A stretch of 64,000 nucleotides of DNA, taken from NCBI GenBank assembly GCA_964020975.1, contig OZ026625.1, positions 8,920,242-8,984,241 on the forward strand. Direction: 5' to 3'. Every line of letters begins with the position of its first letter. Position 1 is the first letter of the stretch. Positions 61,401 through 64,000 of the stretch are shown here, piece after piece. The notes under the pieces are model-generated. The model was not told the origin of the DNA, made no database searches, and saw only the letters and a program-made list of their open reading frames with translations. The DNA comes from Hermodice carunculata (Eukaryota > Annelida > Polychaeta > Eunicida > Amphinomidae). A program made the position numbers and the translations under genes.

Positions 61401-64000
61401 TCTACTTCTGGAGCATTTGTACACGTGCCCATTTCAAGACAACTCCTCAAAATCTTGGATTTTTTGGCAACTCTTAGTTTTCCCATTGAAGACAAAGCAG
61501 GTGGACAATTTTGATTTTCAGGTTTGAAGAACTCTTCAAGATTCCCATTTCTGGCCTGACATCCAATATATAGCCTTGAAAAGAGGTTGCAGTTATTTTT
61601 TAAGGATGCTAATTGTGTTTTCACTTTGCCACGAGTTGCCTTAGTGTTTCCTAATAGAGGAAGCCTGTTCTTAGGAATTGTATCAGTAATTGGACATGAC
61701 CAGTTTTCCAGTCTATCTGTTGTGAACTTTTTGTTCTGTGACTGACCAACTTCTTGAACCGTTTTGACAGTTGTAACTACAGAGTCGGGCATAATTTCCT
61801 TGGTATCAAGAACAAGAAGCTCAGCACTGTCTTCAGTGAAATGATTGCCCATTTCTTCCATTACAGATACCAAGGCTTTAACATCTTTGACAAAAGTATT
61901 TTGAACATGCAAAACTTGCTCATGGTGGCGTGCATTTCCAGACACGCCAGAGCTGAGACCAGCTTCAAATTCTGTCACTGCTCTAGCAACCCGAGGTCCA
62001 GCTACCATCCAGCGTCGGAAGGCTGCTGGGCTTTCAGTCAGGCCAACAGCTCCCCCTTCACCCTTGATAATTGCATTTTCCTGTTCATGGTTTTGGTCCA
62101 ATGCAATCAAGGAAAAGACATGCTGAGTTTTTTGAACAACGAATTTTCCAGCCTGGAACTCTGCAAATACTGTTGAGTGTTTATCCTTCAAAATAACCAT
62201 GTCTCGGATATGGACAGGTAGCCATCTTGCCCAGTGACTGTGGTCTAATGCAAACATCCAGGGTACTAATTGACCAAGAACTTGGATATACAGTGGAAAA
62301 TTGCCCTCTCTTAATGACCTGATAAATTCCCTAACAGTAAGTTCTAGTTCCAAAGCCATAGACCAGAATTTGAACTGGGGATGATTCTTAGATTGTTCAT
62401 TGGTCCAAGTTGTGAAGTCAAGCGGGTCACTTTTGCTGGCCACTGGCCAGGCACCCTGAGAACTGCCATCTCTATGTGCAGACCTCCAAGCATCAAAACA
62501 TATTTGTCCTCGCCAAAGACATCTGGCTTGTTCAACTGAATTTGCTTTCCAAGTGCAACTGAGGGTTGATCCATAGACAAGACAGGAGTTTGATATGGAT
62601 TAATATGTTGCACTACTTCTTTCACAACCCTCATGGAGTGGAATATCATTGCTGGGGTATGGGCAACATCAGGGAATAAAGGGAGCAAGGCAGTTACTGC
62701 TACAGGGCAAGGATCTGTAAGCAGATCAGGAAATATAGTCCTTGTGTTCCAGTGTTTCCTTCTTAAGCTGCTCTTCAACTTTTTGCAGCCATTCATACTC
62801 AGATTTTATACCGTCCACAATCAAGTTTGATGGAGGCGTTGTTGGCCCATGTACATGTGGTGCATACTGATCACTGGTATGGATTTCAACAGGATGGATT
62901 TCTGTGTATGATTGTGGGAGCTGTGAAATGGGCTTCTGCTTAGGAATGTCAGGATCAATCACCATCAAACCTCTGCTAGTGCTGAGACAGTTTTCACTTG
63001 GATGCTGAGTAACAGAAATTGCTGTTCCATGAAATGAGTCTTTGGAAGTGCGGGCACTTGGATTATGATCTATATTGTCAACGCTCCCAGTCATAAATAC
63101 GCCCTTTTTAAGCTTTGGTGGACACACCAACCTCTCTCTCTCATACAGAGCACATACACTGTTGCCCATATCAGCAGAAATTTGAAGGACTCTGTCATAT
63201 GATATGGATAGCCCAAGCCTGTAAATTTTATCTACAAGTCCCCGTTTCCGTGTCTCAGCATGCATGACAAGCCCAAGATATATTGGCAGAGGAGTTTCCC
63301 TGTCAGTACTATGTCGTGTTGTTGCTGTTGCTGTTGCTCTAGCACGTGTGACAGAATTGAAAATCAACAGTTCTGAAATGGAGAAAGCTGCTTTTGCACT
63401 GCAGTCATGTTGTGAGGCATCATTTTCAATCTCGGATCCTACAAGAATCATATGTACAAAGGAAACCAAGGACAGGTTGGTTTTTGCAATCTGACTGAAA
63501 TGATCCATTGAATGACCCCTGCTTCAAAAGTATTTCTTTTCTGATGATTTTAGCAGCTCTCACCAAATGGATGGCATCAGCATCATGGCTGTTATCTCTG
63601 GCCAACTGGAGAGCTGCTTCAATATGCTCAGAAAAAGCTAGCATCACATCCCTTCCTTCATTATATGCTTGCAGACCAGAAACATTTTCAAGAATTCTCT
63701 CTTTTAATCTGGTAGAATTTATTCGCTTTGGAACATATGCTCTAAGCTCTTGTAGCCTTGTTGTATACAGTTTCACCACGTGAGAAAGTTTGAATACAGC
63801 TGGGGCTGCACTGCCAGTTTTATTTACTTCTTCAGTGTGGTAAACAAGTTGTGCCAGAGCAATGGCCTCAAGTTTTGCTTGTTTACTATCATCTGCACCT
63901 TCTTTTTCCACATTTCTAGCTCTGTTATACATAGCAACAAGACAATTTCTATGATAGTATGCATCAAGTGCATGCATGTCACCTGCAGCCAATTTTGCTA

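Larger units (their letters stand above)
60180..64000 (-). mobile_element. Large broken coding element with FEN/PIN-like nuclease and CXC-like tail (open at right edge)
   Basis: About five overlapping open frames in one direction cover 3.8 kb. The gene-like product belongs to a family I remember as present in many near-identical loci in cnidarian, mollusc and fish genomes, but cannot name. Visible parts in order: an N-terminal region (AGDMHALDAYYHRNC), a middle region (NIDHNPSARTSKDSFHG, LGLSISYDRV), a conserved block (DHSHWARWLPVHIRDM, DQNHEQENAI, GGAVGLTE), a nuclease-like core and a Cys-rich end. The copy is broken by roughly four interruptions and so looks inactive. It continues beyond base 64000. 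Transposon status is inference from its repetitive nature. Confidence 0.7.

Overview
This is a stretch of animal nuclear DNA. It is AT-rich, has long introns with GT-AG splice sites, is dense in small DNA transposons and microsatellites, and contains no bacterial or viral gene layout. The main gene is a Tudor/LOTUS protein best matched by memory to TDRD5. A marine invertebrate such as a cephalochordate or hemichordate would fit, but nothing in the window fixes the species.

Positions 908-41170 (+) hold the 3' part of the TDRD5-like gene. Nineteen coding exons (about 2.4 kb, about 798 residues) join in a single frame across all 18 junctions, from a LOTUS domain through one extended Tudor domain to a Gln-rich C-terminus. 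Earlier exons, including the start codon, must lie left of the window. Its introns are packed with transposon remnants: TTAA-flanked and TA-flanked non-autonomous elements, hAT-like elements, foldback repeats and perfect hairpins. Several are nested, and the unoccupied site is visible in another copy within this same window.

Positions 41171-47042 hold the presumed 3'UTR and intergenic DNA with more miniature elements. Positions 47043-49267 and 56456-57549 (both -) are two paralogous two-exon genes for small four-pass membrane proteins (154 and 139 residues), with the intron at the same place and phase. Between and inside them lie a LINE fragment in the first gene's intron, a second LINE fragment, a Penelope-like remnant, several microsatellites and one orphan candidate exon.

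Positions 57550-60170 are non-coding and include about five tandem copies of a 170-bp repeat. From about 60180 to the right edge (-) lies the 3' part of a large, broken, repeat-like coding element. It carries what looks like a FEN1/PIN-type nuclease core (five acidic motifs in the expected order) and a C-terminal cysteine-rich CXC-like domain. This element is the best candidate for an under-described system in the window.
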